64,000 nucleotides of DNA from Persebacter sp965221835 (GTDB taxonomy: Bacteria > Pseudomonadota > Gammaproteobacteria > Tethybacterales > Persebacteraceae), in contig OZ244916.1 in NCBI GenBank assembly GCA_965221835.1, positions 558,001 through 622,000 on the forward strand, in the 5' to 3' direction. Positions 1 to 8,257 of the stretch are shown here, piece after piece. The notes below the pieces were generated by a model. It saw only the letters and a list, made by a program, of their open reading frames with translations, was not told the origin of the DNA and did not search any database. The translations under genes were made by a program, and so were the position numbers. Positions within the stretch are counted from its first letter, which is position 1. Every line of letters starts with the position of its first letter.

Positions 1-327
1 GAACCGGCGAACGAATCGGCGACAGATGAATCGGTTGCGGACGAATCGGTGAACGAATCGGCGGCGGAAGAATCACCGGCGGAAGAACCGGCGGAAGAAA
101 TAGCGGAAGAACCGGCGGAACCGGAAACAAAAACCGTATGCCGTTCTTTTGCAAACGGCATAAATCCCGACAATACGGAATGGGGAAGAATTGGTGCAAG
201 CGAAGCGGGAGTAGGCGAAACGGAATATGCGGCTATCCGTGCGGCAATAAGAATATGCGAAAATGACGGCTTAACAGAATGTCAAACCGATTTGGAAGTC
301 AAATGCGAGGAAGTTGCGGTACAATAA
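1..327 (+). CDS. C-terminal fragment of a secreted Glu/Ala/Pro-rich Cys-domain protein
   Basis: The window begins inside this gene and its frame is open from base 1. About 40 residues of Glu/Ala/Pro/Ser/Asn low complexity (NES, EEPAEE motifs) are followed by a compact domain with CRSFANGINPDN, WGRIGASEAG and AAIRAAIRIC, and three closing cysteines. The same tail, nearly identical at DNA level by eye, ends the ankyrin protein at 2359-3543, so the missing upstream part may also be ankyrin repeats (inference). The spacing of Ala-rich helix and cysteines vaguely recalls DUF4189-type domains, but I am not sure of this. Function unknown. Confidence 0.75.
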   Translation, partial: EPANESATDESVADESVNESAAEESPAEEPAEEIAEEPAEPETKTVCRSFANGINPDNTEWGRIGASEAGVGETEYAAIRAAIRICENDGLTECQTDLEVKCEEVAVQ

Positions 328-333
328 CAAAAC

Positions 334-365
334 CGGCAGGGATTCCATTTCCCCGCCGTTTTTTT
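334..365 (+). terminator. Rho-independent terminator after the first gene
   Basis: An inverted repeat with arms CGGCAGGG and CCCCGCCG (one A-C mismatch) around ATTCCATTT is followed by seven T. An almost identical structure lies at 3550-3582 after the paralogous gene. Confidence 0.8.
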
Positions 366-389
366 ACAAAACCAAAAGGAGAAATTATA

Positions 390-1526
390 ATGAAAATCAA
401 ATCTATTATTTTATCGCTGTTTGCGGTTTTTGCGTTGGCAGTTTCGCCCGTTTCTTTCGCCGATAAATGCTCGTTATGCGGTCCTGCCTTTAATGGCGAC
501 ATTGCTGAAATTAATCGTCTGCTTGCTGGCGGGGCGAATGTGGATGCGACAAGTGAGACCGGCTGGACGGCTTTGATGTTTGCGACAATACAGGGACATG
601 CCGAAGTTACCGAGATTCTGTTGGCGGCGGGAGCGGATGTGAATATGGCGGATAATGGCGGTGGGACGGCTTTGTATAATGCGGTAATACGAAGACATGC
701 CGAAGTTGCGAAAATGCTCATAGCGGCGGGTGCAAATCCAAATGCGGTGGGTAAAGACGGTATAACGAGTTTGATAATGGCGGCAAGAAACGGATATACC
801 GAAGTTGCCGAGATTCTGTTGGCGGCGGGGGCGAATCCGAATGCGGCAGAAGAGGATGGCGAGACAGTTTTGATAGCGGCGGCAAGAAACGGACATGCCG
901 AAGTTGCGAAAATTCTCATATCGGCGGGGGCAAATGTGAATGTGGCGAGTAAGTCCGGCTGGACGGCTTTGATAGCAGCGGGATTCGGACATGCCGAAGT
1001 TGTTAAGATTCTGTTGTCGGCGGGGGCGAATCCGAATGCGGAGGATAATGGCGGCTGGACGGCTTTGATAGTGGCGGCAAGATACGGACATGCCGAAGTT
1101 GCGAAAGTTCTAATTGCGGCGGGGGCGAATGTGGATGCGGCGAGTAATGACGGCAAGACGGCTTTGTATTTGGCGGAAGATAACGGACATGCCGAAATTA
1201 TTAATATCTTGGAATGTTATAAGTCCGATTTAACTTCGCTTCCGCCCGAAGTGTATGCCGACCGAAAACTGGTAGAAGTGGAACGGCAAATCGGCGAGGG
1301 CGATTATGCGGCGGCGGCGTTGACGATGGGATTTATCGCTTGTTATAGCGAAAAAAATGATGTCGCCCTACCGACAGAGTTTCATTTTAAGAATGCGCAG
1401 ATATTGCAACTTGCCGGCGACAATAAGAGGGCGTTGACGGCGATTACCGCCTATTTGAAGGAAGCGGGGCGGGAAGGCGAAAACTATTTGGCGGCATTGC
1501 AAATGTTGGATGAGTTGGAAAAATGA
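390..1526 (+). CDS. Secreted ankyrin-repeat protein with C-terminal helical domain
   Basis: 378 residues. The start is set by AAAGGAGAAATT about 6 bases before ATG. Residues 1-24 are a Sec signal peptide (MKIKSIILSLFAVFALAVSP) with a cleavage site near SFA-DKC. Eight ankyrin repeats of about 32-33 residues follow, with the recurring core GHAEVAKILLSAGANPNA. The last 90 residues form a helical, TPR-like segment (VERQIGEGDYAAAALTMGF, NAQILQLAGDNKRALTAI). Ankyrin repeats bind proteins. With a signal peptide the target would be periplasmic or outside the cell; which one cannot be told. The signal peptide and first repeat are almost the same at DNA level as in the gene at 2359, pointing to tandem duplication. 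The vWA gene downstream overlaps its stop codon. Confidence 0.85.
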   Translation: MKIKSIILSLFAVFALAVSPVSFADKCSLCGPAFNGDIAEINRLLAGGANVDATSETGWTALMFATIQGHAEVTEILLAAGADVNMADNGGGTALYNAVIRRHAEVAKMLIAAGANPNAVGKDGITSLIMAARNGYTEVAEILLAAGANPNAAEEDGETVLIAAARNGHAEVAKILISAGANVNVASKSGWTALIAAGFGHAEVVKILLSAGANPNAEDNGGWTALIVAARYGHAEVAKVLIAAGANVDAASNDGKTALYLAEDNGHAEIINILECYKSDLTSLPPEVYADRKLVEVERQIGEGDYAAAALTMGFIACYSEKNDVALPTEFHFKNAQILQLAGDNKRALTAITAYLKEAGREGENYLAALQMLDELEK

Positions 1527-2311
1527 TGAACAAAACAGCGTTTATCGTTTTCATATTATCATCGTTTCTTTTTGCATTTCCTGCATCGGCGGCGGGAAAG
1601 GCGAGAAGCAGTTTGCTGTTGCTGATTGATTCGTCCGGCAGTATGGGCAATTCTATCAGTAGCACGAATCCGGAAATAAAAATAGAAGCCGCAAAAGCGG
1701 CGGCACAGGCGGCAGTTGCACAGGCGACACAAAAGGGATTGGTAGAAGTGGCGGTTTTGGCATTTGAGGGCGGATGCGAAAATCCCGTGCCGAGATATTT
1801 GGATTTTACGACTGACACGGACGATTTGATTGATTTTATTTGGTCTTTGCAGCCGGGCGGCGGAACGCCGATGGCAGATGCGGTTTTGTTCGCGAACGAT
1901 TTTATGAAACGCAACAGCGTTCCCGAAGCGGTATCGCAATTAATTGTTTTGCTTGCGGACGGGCAAAATGGTTGCGGTGATGTAAAAGAGGCGATGCGGA
2001 CTTTGCAAAATAGCGGGGTTATATTTCGGCATGAAACGGTCGGATTCGGTATTGAACCGCTTTCGCAGGCGGCGGAAGATTTGCAGCATATCGCCGAAAA
2101 AACGGGTGGCATATATCATCATGCGAATAATGCGAATCAATTGGCGAATGTCTTTATGGAGTTGGTGAATACGCTGACGGTTTTGGATATTATCGGAAAG
2201 ACCGGCGGAATTAGTGCAACGATGAATATATCAAATCAGAGAAATACCGTGCAAATCCAAAATAAAAAAGGGATTACACGGGAATTGCTTGACGGATTGA
2301 AGTTGCCGTAA
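1523..2311 (+). CDS. Secreted von Willebrand factor A-domain protein
   Basis: 262 residues, with a signal peptide (residues 1-24, ending PASAAG) followed by one vWA domain. The MIDAS metal site is visible: DSSGSMGNS near residue 37, a Thr/Asp pair in TTDTDD, and the later acidic LLADGQNGCGD. Such domains bind ligands through a divalent metal. The gene overlaps the ankyrin gene by 4 bases (ATGATG at the stop), so the two are probably translated together and may act as a pair. The first or second ATG could be the start. No membrane anchor or lipobox is seen, so the product is probably periplasmic or secreted. The specific ligand is unknown. Confidence 0.85.
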   Translation: MMNKTAFIVFILSSFLFAFPASAAGKARSSLLLLIDSSGSMGNSISSTNPEIKIEAAKAAAQAAVAQATQKGLVEVAVLAFEGGCENPVPRYLDFTTDTDDLIDFIWSLQPGGGTPMADAVLFANDFMKRNSVPEAVSQLIVLLADGQNGCGDVKEAMRTLQNSGVIFRHETVGFGIEPLSQAAEDLQHIAEKTGGIYHHANNANQLANVFMELVNTLTVLDIIGKTGGISATMNISNQRNTVQIQNKKGITRELLDGLKLP

Positions 2312-2358
2312 ATTTTGTATAATCTCGTTTTTTTTACAAAACCGAAAGGGGAATTATT

Positions 2359-3543
2359 ATGAAAATCAAATCTATTATTTTGCCGTTGTTTGCGGTTTTT
2401 GCGTTGGCAGTTTCGCCCGTTGCGGTTGCCTCTGAATGCCCGTTATGCAAACCCGCCAAAAACGGCGATATTGCTGAAGTTAAGCGTTTGCTTGACGGCG
2501 GGGCGAATCCGAATGCGGTGTCTTATGACGGCTTTTCTACGGCTTTGATGTATGCGACATTTTTCGGACATGCCGAAATTGCGAAAATACTGTTGTCGGC
2601 GGGGGCGAATCCGAATGCGGCGATTATTAACGGCGAGACGGTTTTGATATTGGCGACAATCAAAGGACATGCCGAAATTGCGAAAATGTTGTTTTCGGCG
2701 GGGGCTAATCTGGATTTGGCAGACAACAACGGCGTGACGGCTTTGATGATTGCGACAGAGAAAGGACATGCTGAATTTGTAAAAGTGTTATTAGAAAGCG
2801 GGGCAAATCCGAATGCGGTGGATAATGACGGCTGGACGGCTTTGGAGATTGCGGAACATTATGGACATACCGAAGTTATTTCTATTTTGCAGAATTTTCG
2901 CCCGTCTATTTCGCCGGAGGATATTGAGTTTGCGCCGTTTGATGAAAATAACATAGATTTGCAGGATGAAATTATTAAGGATAAATCAGAATATGCCTTT
3001 CGTCAATTTTCGGCGATGTCGGAAAATGAACAGGCGGAGTTTTGTATTTCAATTCGCAGTCCGCAAAGACCATGTTTTTGTACAACGGGAATTGTCTGCA
3101 CGAAAAATTATTGCATAGACAGACCGAATTGCGTTGAACCCGAAGATGCAGATTACAAACATTTGCTAAATGATTATACGCCGTCCGAAAAATCGGCGGA
3201 AGAATCAGCGGCGGAAGAACCGACAAACGAATCGGCAGCAGATGAATCGTCAGCGGAAGAACCGGCGGAAGAACCGGCGGCGGAAGAATCACCGGCAGAA
3301 GAACCGGCGGAAGAAATAGCGGAAGAACCGGCGGAACCAGAGACGAAAACGGTATGCCGTGCTTTTGCAAACGGCATAAACCCCGACAATACGCAATGGG
3401 GAAGAATTGGTGCAAGCGAAGCGGGAGTGGGCGAAACGGAATATGCCGCTATCCGTGCGGCAATAAGAATATGCGAAAATGACGGCTTAACAGAATGTCA
3501 AACCGATTTGGAAGTTGAATGCGAGGAAGTTTTGGTACAATAA
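2359..3543 (+). CDS. Secreted ankyrin-repeat protein with Glu/Ala/Pro linker and Cys-rich tail
   Basis: 394 residues. AAAGGGG precedes the ATG, and a TATAAT lies about 40 bases upstream. Signal peptide 1-25, then five ankyrin repeats (to about residue 180) with the core GHAEIAKILLSAGANPNA. A middle segment has many cysteines (FCISIRSPQRPCFCTTGIVC), then an EEPAEE/ESAAEE low-complexity linker (about 275-325), then the same C-terminal domain as the fragment at 1-327. The head matches the gene at 390 and the tail matches the gene at 1, so modules have been duplicated and reshuffled locally. The family suggests protein binding outside the cytoplasm; the target is unknown. Confidence 0.85.
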   Translation: MKIKSIILPLFAVFALAVSPVAVASECPLCKPAKNGDIAEVKRLLDGGANPNAVSYDGFSTALMYATFFGHAEIAKILLSAGANPNAAIINGETVLILATIKGHAEIAKMLFSAGANLDLADNNGVTALMIATEKGHAEFVKVLLESGANPNAVDNDGWTALEIAEHYGHTEVISILQNFRPSISPEDIEFAPFDENNIDLQDEIIKDKSEYAFRQFSAMSENEQAEFCISIRSPQRPCFCTTGIVCTKNYCIDRPNCVEPEDADYKHLLNDYTPSEKSAEESAAEEPTNESAADESSAEEPAEEPAAEESPAEEPAEEIAEEPAEPETKTVCRAFANGINPDNTQWGRIGASEAGVGETEYAAIRAAIRICENDGLTECQTDLEVECEEVLVQ

Positions 3544-3549
3544 CAAAAC

Positions 3550-3582
3550 CGGCGGGGATTCCATTTCCCCGCCGTTTTTTTT
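3550..3582 (+). terminator. Rho-independent terminator
   Basis: Perfect arms CGGCGGGG and CCCCGCCG with loop ATTCCATTT, followed by eight T. It ends the ankyrin/vWA cluster. Confidence 0.9.
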
Positions 3583-3696
3583 GCGGGGATTTTCGGCAAT
3601 TCGGGCGGGAGTTTGTATTCGTTGTTGGTTTGCTGTATAATCGGTGCAGGGCGGGGGGATGGCTTTTCGCTGATATTCAAATGAGGAGATAATACG

Positions 3697-4644
3697 ATGA
3701 AGAAAAATTTTATTAATGCTATTTTTGCTTGCACTATTTTGGTGATGCCGTTCGCACCGGCGAACGCGGCACCGGAAAACTGCCGCAAACCGCGTTTTTC
3801 CAATGTCGGATGGACGGACACCATCGCGACAACTTCCACGGCGAAGGCGATTTTGTCGGCGATAGGGTATGAGCCGGTGGAAATAAATCTTTCTATTCCC
3901 ATTACTTATGCGTCCATGAAAAATGGCGATATTGATATTTATCTCGCCGATTGGGAACCGAGTATGCAAAGCGATCGCGCACCTTATGTGGATGCCGGCG
4001 ATGTGGAAGTGCTGACTCCGGCGGCGATTACCGGGGCGAAATATACCATTGCTGTGCCGAAATATGTCGCCGATGGCGGAGTGCGAGATTTCGCCGACAT
4101 TGCCGCACATGCGGAAAAGTTTGACCGCAAGTTTTACGGTTTGGAACCTGGTGATTCGGGCGGCGGATTGATTTTGGATATGATTTCCAAAAACGCGTTC
4201 GGACTCGGCGAATTTGAACTTGTCGAATCCAGCGAACAGGGAATGTTGTCGCATGTCAATCGGTCGGTTAAACGCGGCGAATGGGTTGCTTTTCTTGCAT
4301 GGGAACCGCATCCGATGAATATTGAATACGACCTCGTTTATCTTACCGGCGGCGATGATTATTTTGGTCCCGATTTGGGCGGTGCGGAAATTTTTATTAA
4401 TGTGCGACGCGGGTATCGGGAGGAATGCGAAAATCTTGGCGTGTTTTTGGAAAATCTTAAATTCTCTCTCGCGATGATGAACGAAGTGATGGGAGGAATT
4501 TTGGAAAACGAACAGGAGCCGGAAGAAGTTGCGTTGGCGTGGATGAAAAACAATCCGGCGGATGTAGATAAATGGCTTGCGGGCGTTTCCACATTTGACG
4601 GCGGAGATGCGCGCGCGGAATTCCGAAAAGTACACGGATTTTAA
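3697..4644 (+). CDS. choX: Choline/betaine-type ABC substrate-binding protein
   Basis: 315 residues. ATGAGGAGAT gives a clear ribosome site before ATG. Signal peptide 1-24 (ends PANAAPE). The sequence follows the ChoX/ProX type II binding-protein pattern: VGWTDTIATTSTAK, ADWEPSMQSDRAPY, VESSEQGMLSHVNR, AFLAWEPHPMN and YLTGGDDYFGP. In this family Trp and Tyr residues form a cage around a trimethylammonium group, so choline, betaine or carnitine is a likely ligand (family knowledge). No permease or ATPase gene of this family is adjacent; the next gene is a zinc dehydrogenase 3 bases downstream. The carnitine-degrading genes at 21.7-24 kb make a quaternary amine plausible. Confidence 0.85.
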   Translation: MKKNFINAIFACTILVMPFAPANAAPENCRKPRFSNVGWTDTIATTSTAKAILSAIGYEPVEINLSIPITYASMKNGDIDIYLADWEPSMQSDRAPYVDAGDVEVLTPAAITGAKYTIAVPKYVADGGVRDFADIAAHAEKFDRKFYGLEPGDSGGGLILDMISKNAFGLGEFELVESSEQGMLSHVNRSVKRGEWVAFLAWEPHPMNIEYDLVYLTGGDDYFGPDLGGAEIFINVRRGYREECENLGVFLENLKFSLAMMNEVMGGILENEQEPEEVALAWMKNNPADVDKWLAGVSTFDGGDARAEFRKVHGF

Positions 4645-4647
4645 TTC

Positions 4648-5760
4648 GTGAAAACGGAAGCGTTCGTTTTGCGCGAAGTCGGTGTTCCGATGCGCGCGGA
4701 GGATATATTTTTGGAAGATCCCCGCCCCGGCGAAGTTTTGGTATCCATCGTTGCCGCCGGATTGTGTCGCTCCGATTTGCATTCCATTAACGGGCATGAT
4801 GTTTCGCCGAAACCGATTATTCTCGGACATGAAGCCGTTGCAATTGTCGAGAAAAAAGGGGATGACGACATTGCGTTACAAATCGGCGACAGGGTAATTT
4901 TGTCGTGGATGCCGGGGTGCGGCAGTTGCGGCGGATGCGTTCGCGGTCGTCCCGCATTGTGCGAAGTCGCCGACCGTTGTTTTGCAAGCGGTGAGTTGCC
5001 CGGCGGCGGTACGCGAATGCGCGACAAAAACGGCAAGGAAGTTTATTATTATTCAAGTTTGGCGTCGTTCGCCCGTCATGCGGTTGTGCCCGCAAACGGA
5101 TGCATTCCGTTGAAAGATGAAAGCATTAGCAGCGTGTCCGCCTCCGCCATTGGTTGTGCGGCGATCACCGGCATCGGTGCGGCGATGAATGCGGGGCGGG
5201 TGCGTCCCGGCGATTCGGTTGTCGTGTTCGGTTTGGGCGGAGTCGGATTGAATGTTTTACAAGGCGCGAAACTTGCGGGTGCGGCGATTATTGCGGGCGT
5301 GGATACAAATACGAAAAAGGCGGCGATTGCCAAACAATTCGGCGCAACGCATTTTTTTGACGGCGCGCGCGCGGATATTCTTCCCGCCTTATCCGATGTT
5401 TGCGGCGGCGGTGCGAATGTCGCATTTGATGCACTCGGTCATCCCGCGCTTATCCAAAAATCGTTTGATGCGATTGCGCCGGGCGGTCGGGTTGTTTGCG
5501 TAGGAATTTCGCCGGACGGAACACAGGTGCAGATTCCCGCCGATGTTATTGTCGGTACCGAAAAAGAAATTGTCGGCTGTTATTACGGCGGTGCGAATCC
5601 CGCGCGGGATTTTCCGATGCTGATTAATTTGTTTCGCAACGGACGAATTCTTTTGGACGAATTGGTGGAAGAAGTAATTCCATTTTCGGCGATTGCGGAC
5701 GGATTCGTCAAAATGCGGGAAGGAAATATTTTCGGACGGCTGGTGGCGAAGTTGGATTGA
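4648..5760 (+). CDS. Zinc-dependent medium-chain alcohol dehydrogenase
   Basis: 370 residues, starting at GTG 3 bases after the choX stop; this gives the usual MKTEAFVLREVG beginning. Catalytic zinc ligands lie in GLCRSDLH (Cys near 39) and GHEAV (His near 62). The structural zinc loop is CGSCGGCVRGRPALC (about 91-105), and the nucleotide-binding glycines are GLGGVGL (about 196). The family oxidises alcohols with NAD(P), and the overall pattern is closest to class III-like enzymes. Its coupling to a quaternary-amine binding protein suggests an alcohol such as choline or a related compound, but no substrate can be assigned from sequence. Confidence 0.85.
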   Translation: MKTEAFVLREVGVPMRAEDIFLEDPRPGEVLVSIVAAGLCRSDLHSINGHDVSPKPIILGHEAVAIVEKKGDDDIALQIGDRVILSWMPGCGSCGGCVRGRPALCEVADRCFASGELPGGGTRMRDKNGKEVYYYSSLASFARHAVVPANGCIPLKDESISSVSASAIGCAAITGIGAAMNAGRVRPGDSVVVFGLGGVGLNVLQGAKLAGAAIIAGVDTNTKKAAIAKQFGATHFFDGARADILPALSDVCGGGANVAFDALGHPALIQKSFDAIAPGGRVVCVGISPDGTQVQIPADVIVGTEKEIVGCYYGGANPARDFPMLINLFRNGRILLDELVEEVIPFSAIADGFVKMREGNIFGRLVAKLD

Positions 5761-5809
5761 CGGGCGGGAAGAGAATTAGAAATTTGGAGTGTCGCCTTGC
5801 AACGACAAG

Positions 5810-5829
5810 ATTCCTGCTTTCGCGAGAAT
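5810..5829. repeat. Degenerate 20-bp palindrome (ATTCC...GAGAAT)
   Basis: ATTCCTGCTTTCGCGAGAAT has the length and shape of the palindromes at 32.7-36.9 kb with one arm base changed. It lies between the convergent adh and dppC genes. Confidence 0.5.
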
Positions 5830-5882
5830 GGTATTTTTTTGCAAAAAATTCGGCGATGAAAATGCGGACAATTGCGGCAGTT

Positions 5883-6698
5883 TTATTTTTTCAATCCGCT
5901 GACGAGATGTAAAAACCAGTCTACGACGAAGTTGACGGCGATTGTGAGAAGTGCGATGGCGCCTGCCGGAAGAAGGGGCGTGATGTCGCCGAAAGTGATG
6001 AGAGTCGCGTTTTCGCGTACCATCGCGCCCCAATCGGCGGTCGGCGGTTGCAATCCCAATCCCAAAAACGACAACGCGCTGATAAACAAAAAAACGAAAA
6101 TAAAACGCAATCCGAATTCCGCCACCAGCGGCGGGGCGGCGTTCGGTAAAATTTCGTGCGCCATAATCCATCCCAAACTTTCCCCGCGTAAACGCGCGGC
6201 TTCCACATAATCCATCACCGCCTGATTCATCGCCGCCGCCCGCGCAATGCGAAATACGGGCGGCGTTTGTATGGCGGCAATCACGGCAACTAACGCCCAT
6301 GCGCCGGTGCCGGTAATTGTCAGCATCAGCAACGCAAAAATCAATGTCGGCACCGCCATCATCACATCCGCCAAGCGACCGAGAATTTGATCCGTCGCAC
6401 CGCCTTTCGCTGCGGCGAGCAATCCCAGCGAAGTGCCGCCCAAAAATGCCAGCGCGGTAATGGCAAACGCCAAACCCACCGTGTTGCGCGCGCCGTATAA
6501 CATTCGCGTGAGCATATCGCGCCCCAAATTGTCGGTGCCGAAAACAAACTCTTCGCCCCACGGCGCAAACGCATCGCCGACAATTTCGGTTTCCGAAAAG
6601 GCGGTGAGTACCGGCGCGAAAATGCCGGCGAACAAATACGCCGCAATAACAAACATTCCGAACTGCGCGGACGGCGGTGCTTTTCGCGCAAGATTCAT
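5883..6698 (-). CDS. dppC: Peptide-type ABC transporter permease (DppC/OppC family)
   Basis: 271 residues. Six hydrophobic segments, an N-terminal OppC-like leader, and the permease signature for ATPase docking around EAARLRGESLGWIMAHEILPNA (about 160-182). The start ATG overlaps the stop of dppB by 4 bases, so the two permeases are translationally coupled and form the membrane channel for the binding protein encoded first in the operon. No ATPase genes (dppD, dppF) follow; the next gene is convergent. The ATPases must be encoded elsewhere, or shared. The substrate could be a peptide, opine or other small solute. Confidence 0.9.
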   Translation of the reverse strand: MNLARKAPPSAQFGMFVIAAYLFAGIFAPVLTAFSETEIVGDAFAPWGEEFVFGTDNLGRDMLTRMLYGARNTVGLAFAITALAFLGGTSLGLLAAAKGGATDQILGRLADVMMAVPTLIFALLMLTITGTGAWALVAVIAAIQTPPVFRIARAAAMNQAVMDYVEAARLRGESLGWIMAHEILPNAAPPLVAEFGLRFIFVFLFISALSFLGLGLQPPTADWGAMVRENATLITFGDITPLLPAGAIALLTIAVNFVVDWFLHLVSGLKK

Positions 6699-7654
6699 CG
6701 CGGATGCAAAAGGCGCGGATTGGTCGCAACCGAAATAATATCGGCGGCGAGATTGAGCGAAATATATGCCGCCGCAAAAATCAAACTCGTCGCTTGCACC
6801 ACCGGAATGTCGCGTTTGGAAACCGAATCTACCATCAGTTGACCGAGTCCGGGATAAACGAAAACTACTTCCACGACCACCACGCCCGCTACCATATAAG
6901 CGAGATTGACCGCGATAACATTGACAATCGGCGCCGCCGCGTTCGGCAGCGCATGAAATAATATGATGTGCGCCGCCGGTAATCCTTTTAATCGCGCCAT
7001 TTCAATGTAGGGCGAGGCGAGCAAATTGATAATTGCGGCGCGCGTCATTCGCATCATGTGCGCGGCGACCACCAGCGTTAATGTAATCGCCGGTAAAAAT
7101 GTTTTGTGAATTTTTTCGGCGAAAGATGAGTCCGGCGAAATGTTGGACAAACTCGGAAACCACGGCAAAGACACCGAAAACGCCAGCACCAGCAAATAGG
7201 CGACAAAAAACTCCGGCAACGAAATCGCCGACAACGCGCCGACATTCGCCGCGCGGTCAAACCATGTATTGCGATATAACGCGGCGGCAACTCCCAACGC
7301 CAGCGCCAGCGGCACCGCAATCAGCGCGGCATAGCCCGCCAAAAAAAGCGTATTGCCGAGTCGCCCCGAAACGAGCGCGGAAACTTCCCGCCCGTTCGCG
7401 AGCGAGTTGCCGAAATCGCCCGTCAACATATTTCCCGCCCATTCCAAAAAACGTTCCAGCGGCGGTTTGTCCAAACCGAGTTCTTTGCGAAACGCCGCCA
7501 CCGTCTCCGGCGTCGCGCTTTGCCCCAAAACTTCCTGTGCCAAATCGCCGGGCAACAATTCCACCACCGAAAAAATAAAAACAGCAACAACCGCAAGAGT
7601 CATAAATCCGAAAAGCAGGCGTTTTGCAATCATTTTAGATAACGGGATATTCAT
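6695..7654 (-). CDS. dppB: Peptide-type ABC transporter permease (DppB/OppB family)
   Basis: 319 residues with the DppB pattern: an N-terminal membrane helix (FMTLAVVAVFIFSVVELLPGD), a periplasmic segment, then five more helices. The EAA loop is EMARLKGLPAAHIILFHALPNA (about 213-234), and the conserved ending VYPGLGQLMVDSVSKRDIPVVQA is present. It overlaps both neighbours by 4 bases (ATGA). Partner of dppC for solute import across the inner membrane. Confidence 0.9.
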   Translation of the reverse strand: MNIPLSKMIAKRLLFGFMTLAVVAVFIFSVVELLPGDLAQEVLGQSATPETVAAFRKELGLDKPPLERFLEWAGNMLTGDFGNSLANGREVSALVSGRLGNTLFLAGYAALIAVPLALALGVAAALYRNTWFDRAANVGALSAISLPEFFVAYLLVLAFSVSLPWFPSLSNISPDSSFAEKIHKTFLPAITLTLVVAAHMMRMTRAAIINLLASPYIEMARLKGLPAAHIILFHALPNAAAPIVNVIAVNLAYMVAGVVVVEVVFVYPGLGQLMVDSVSKRDIPVVQATSLIFAAAYISLNLAADIISVATNPRLLHPR

Positions 7655-8244
7655 CGCGGCAATGCGGGCGCGCGTTCGCCGAGGTCGTTTACGATTTTTG
7701 CCAGATAGGGCGCGATATTTTCCGCCACCGCGCGAACGCCCGCCGCGTTTGGATGCACATCATCGCCGGGCAGCAGCAGAGACGGGTCGGAAACGACACC
7801 GCCCAGAAAAAATGGATACAACGGCGCCTCGCATTCGTCCCGCAACGATTCGTACATTGCCGCGAGATTTTTTTCTTCGTTTGCCGTTGTGCCGGGCGGG
7901 GCGTGAATTCCGGCGAGCAATGTCCGCGCGCCCGATTGTTTTATGCGGGCGAGAATCGCCGTCAAATTTTGTTTGAGCGATGCGAGCGGCGCGCCGTAAT
8001 ATAAATCGTTGTAGCCGAATTGCACGATGACAATATCGGGATTTTGCCGCAACATTTCATCCGCGCGCGCGAGTCCGTCTGCGGAAGTGTCGCCGGAAAC
8101 GGCGGCGCAAAAAATTTCCGCCCGTATTCCCATGCGCGACAAAGTATTTTGCAAAACGGGCGCGAATCCCTCGCGGGTTTTCAATGCATAAGCGGCGGAC
8201 AAACTGTCGCCGAATGCGGCGATTTTAATCGCAATGTCCGCCAC
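7651..8244 (-). CDS. SGNH/GDSL hydrolase inside the ABC importer operon
   Basis: 197 residues of the TesA-like SGNH family. Block I is AAFGDSLSAAYAL with the nucleophile Ser near 13; the block III Asn is in FGYNDLYYG; the catalytic Asp/His pair is in GDDVHPNAAG near the C terminus. The Gly of block II is in VSGDTSADG. There is no signal peptide, so the enzyme should be cytoplasmic, unlike the paralogue at 27421. It starts 13 bases after the binding-protein gene and overlaps dppB, so it probably cleaves an ester or acyl bond in the imported solute (inference). Confidence 0.85.
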   Translation of the reverse strand: MADIAIKIAAFGDSLSAAYALKTREGFAPVLQNTLSRMGIRAEIFCAAVSGDTSADGLARADEMLRQNPDIVIVQFGYNDLYYGAPLASLKQNLTAILARIKQSGARTLLAGIHAPPGTTANEEKNLAAMYESLRDECEAPLYPFFLGGVVSDPSLLLPGDDVHPNAAGVRAVAENIAPYLAKIVNDLGERAPALPR

Positions 8245-8257
8245 GGCGACAAGCGGT

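Noticed and set aside
299..1156. Long minus-strand frames over the ankyrin genes
   Set aside because: They are antisense shadows of the repeats, with periodic Ala/Ser composition and no start signals.
3487..4830. A 447-codon minus-strand frame over choX
   Set aside because: It runs antisense to choX and adh, has no ribosome site and no recognisable motifs, while the plus-strand genes are clear.
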